64,000 nt of DNA, taken from Macquaria australasica. Lineage: Eukaryota > Chordata > Actinopteri > Centrarchiformes > Percichthyidae. Position 1 is the stretch's first letter, and the number at the start of each line of letters is the position of its first letter. The translations under genes were made by a program, and so were the position numbers. The notes under the pieces were generated by a model. The model saw nothing but the letters and a program-made list of their open reading frames with translations. It searched no databases and had not been told where the DNA came from. Location: the NCBI GenBank assembly GCA_005408345.1, contig SEMN01000335.1, positions 343,849-407,848 on the forward strand, in the 5' to 3' direction. Positions 61,540 to 64,000 of this stretch are shown in pieces.

Positions 61540-61619
61540 TTAACAGGAGTAATGACTACCAATTTAAAGTAATTTATGACAAGTTTGTTTCTTGGTTTAA
61601 GTCCTGGTGGTTTGGACTG

Positions 61620-64000
61620 AGCATTAAAGGGTAATTCCAGTTTATTACAACTCGGGTCTTATTTTTGTAGCTTTGGTTATCATTTCCTATCGCACTGTAC
61701 TCACCAGAGTAATTGCAGAGGTCTGGGAACAAGGCAACATTGCTAAAAAGAAGTCCAAGAAACAAGAAACACGAGCAGTCAGATGATGAGATAGGTTGTA
61801 AACAAAGCAGCACTTAAACCAGATTATCTAAATCGCTTTATTTGGAGGTAAAGCTAAAACTGAGTGCACCCGAACTATTGTTGTAAATCCCTCATTGTAC
61901 AGGAAATCTGTGTGCGCACAAAACTACAGCAAGTACACAAGGTGAAAGCTGCACCAGTCTGTAAACTGCGAGGAATGTTTACAACAGATAGTAATCCTAC
62001 TGTTGGCCTTAATTTTTTCTTTCCAAAAGTTGTTTTTAAAAACCTGTCTGAAATGATCGTACCACTCATGTTTGTTGATCTTAGCAATTAACTTGGTGAG
62101 TACAATGTTATCCGTGCTGATAGAGCTGATGGCCAAACCTACGACAATCAGAACAATCTTTAGTATGATCACTTTACAGCATTTAATACAACATTTTGCA
62201 TTAGCCTAAACCAAAACAGAAAATTTTGATTTTCTTTGATATATTTTGGAGAAATGTATTATATTATTATATACACTCACGTCAAACATTCAACCTTTGG
62301 CCCATCGTCTTAACTCTGCCTCCATTCTTTATTTGTCATATGAGTGTTAATCCATGTCATTTTCTGAGGCAACAGAAAATGCTTAACAAATACAAAAGGT
62401 CAGGAACTTGGTTAATTAAATACCAACAAAGCAGAATCATGCCAGTACTAAACTGTGATTATAAGATCTCATAGTGTCTTTCATCCCCACAACACAACTA
62501 AGAGCTGCATAAATTAATTTTATATGTGGTTCATTGAGATATACTGTACACTCTCTACATAGTGTATAAGTAAATAATAAGTGACTATACATTACATATA
62601 ACATATAACATTTTGAATTAAACTACTCTCATGTCCCCCAACTCTTCTGACAACCTTGTTGTTTGTTTACTATGAGAACATACTCTGGCTTTGGAATAAG
62701 GTGTCAGGTTAGTGTCCTTGCTCCAGATGTTGGAGAGAATCATTATTACCATAGAGACATTCAGGTCTTGACTTTGAAAATGTCACCCAGGCCAGACCCA
62801 CTATTCATCAAGCTTGCCAATAACAGAAGTGTCATTTTAACCTTGAGCAATGACCAGATAAACCAGCATACAACATTTTAGTCCTTGAAATCATGTTTTG
62901 TTTTGTTTTGTTTGTGGAGTTATTTTGGGAAAAGTCTTATGAATGCTTAAAAAAACAGTGTATGGACACTGAGCATTCTTGATGAGGCAACCAAATGTTG
63001 CTGTCCTCAATCCGCATATATCTTCTCTCAGACGTCATTTCAGACAAGTCATCAAGGGTTCTAGGAACATTGAATCAAAAAGTAATAATGGGTCATGTTG
63101 GAAAGCAATGACACACTATTTTGTCGTTAAGGGAAGGGGATGTATTAGAGCTATGTCCAACACAGTTTCAAAATACATTCATAATTACATTTATATTTTA
63201 AAAGCAACAATGTGGGTCTTTAGTTAAGATTGTTCAGTTAACTGCTGTTTCCAAGCTGAAGAATAAACTGTCATTTTACCTGAAGTTACTTGACCAACAT
63301 AACATTGATAAAATAATTAGCACATGGGAGGTAGAGGTGAGCTGGACGAAGAAGAGATTACCTCACATTCTCAACAAGATCAATATCAATATCTCTTCTC
63401 CTTGCATAAAATGAGGTGGGGTGACCTCTTCTCTGGTGGTGTCTGTTTATTAAAAGATACTAGAACAGTATATGAAAGGAACTCTGTGCCTTCTTTCTTA
63501 TGGAAAATGAAATACAACCAGGATTGTTTTTGCTTGGACTGTACTCTGCGGGTTCGGACAGTACTCTTTGATAACAAAGCTTTTTCTACTGTATTAGCTA
63601 GATGGTGCATTTTGCTCCAATGGACTAAAGAAAAGTCCCAAGTGTATTGAAGATGAAGAAGAAGATTACTTTATTGTCAGTGTACACAAGGCAATTGAAA
63701 TGTGTTTTTTTTCGCATATCCCTCCATCTTACACATACAGTCCCCCCACACATACGCAGTGGTACAGAGAAATATATAAGGTTTTCCCAATGGAAAATGT
63801 AACTGCTACTTTAAAGGGAGATGGTCATTTATATACCTGGCAACCAGTCTCAGCTCATCTACTGAGTGAAATCTTGGACTTGGGGTAAAACCAATCATCC
63901 AGTAGGATCCCCCAATACAAAACTAAATCAAATGAAATGTATTGATACCTGGTTGTAGCTAAGGATTGTTTTCACTGTCAATTTATCTGCTGATTATATT
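61620..64000. other. non-coding right end of window
   Basis: A common-type repeat piece begins ATTAAAGGGTAATTCCAGT at 61622. (GTTTT)n lies at 62897-62911. A 108-codon open frame at 63324-63650 (MGGRGELDEEEITSH) matches no family I know and is overlapped by an antisense frame, so I do not call it a gene. Confidence 0.4.

Noticed and set aside
63324..63650. Plus-strand open frame of 108 codons (MGGRGELDEEE...)
   Set aside because: No recognisable family, no regulatory context, and an antisense frame overlaps it. It could be a repeat piece; not enough to call a gene.

Overview
The window looks like genomic DNA from a teleost fish, most likely a percomorph. It is AT-rich and intron-dominated, and it is packed with fish-type transposable-element debris: an L2/Maui-like LINE with an (ATTGA)n tail, hAT-type MITEs, Ty3/gypsy-like LTRs and the widespread 'GTTAGCATGCTAAC' dispersed repeat. 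No bacterial or viral gene organisation is present.

One host gene is supported. It is a dpp10-like gene (dipeptidyl-peptidase-like protein 10, an auxiliary subunit of Kv4 potassium channels) on the minus strand. I found 22 consecutive coding exons between 45231 (transmembrane exon) and 40 (alpha/beta-hydrolase domain). All reading phases are compatible and no stop interrupts them; together they encode 678 residues. The human gene has 26 coding exons. About three C-terminal exons would lie beyond the left edge. A 13-codon candidate first exon sits at 51379-51341. The residue at the serine-protease nucleophile position is Ala (GKAYGG), so the product should be a pseudo-protease, as DPP6 and DPP10 are.

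Layout: 1-15.2 kb holds 18 exons with short introns. 15.2-34.3 kb is one 19-kb intron that has collected two solo LTRs, a gypsy deletion derivative with a polypurine tract, a 733-bp foldback element with 42-bp minisatellite arms, a neighbouring MITE and several dispersed repeats. 34.3-45.2 kb holds the exons for the stalk and transmembrane segment, plus a 5'-truncated L2 LINE with a frameshifted reverse transcriptase. 45.2-64 kb is either intron 1 or upstream DNA. It contains an L1-like LINE tail, a hAT transposase relic split by a solo LTR, and further MITEs.

Most short open reading frames in the window are chance or repeat-derived and are not annotated. I saw no tRNA, rRNA or CRISPR, and no convincing novel host system. 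The most unusual structures are the foldback minisatellite element (32.7-33.4 kb) and the inverted repeat that encloses the candidate dpp10 first exon (51.2-51.6 kb).
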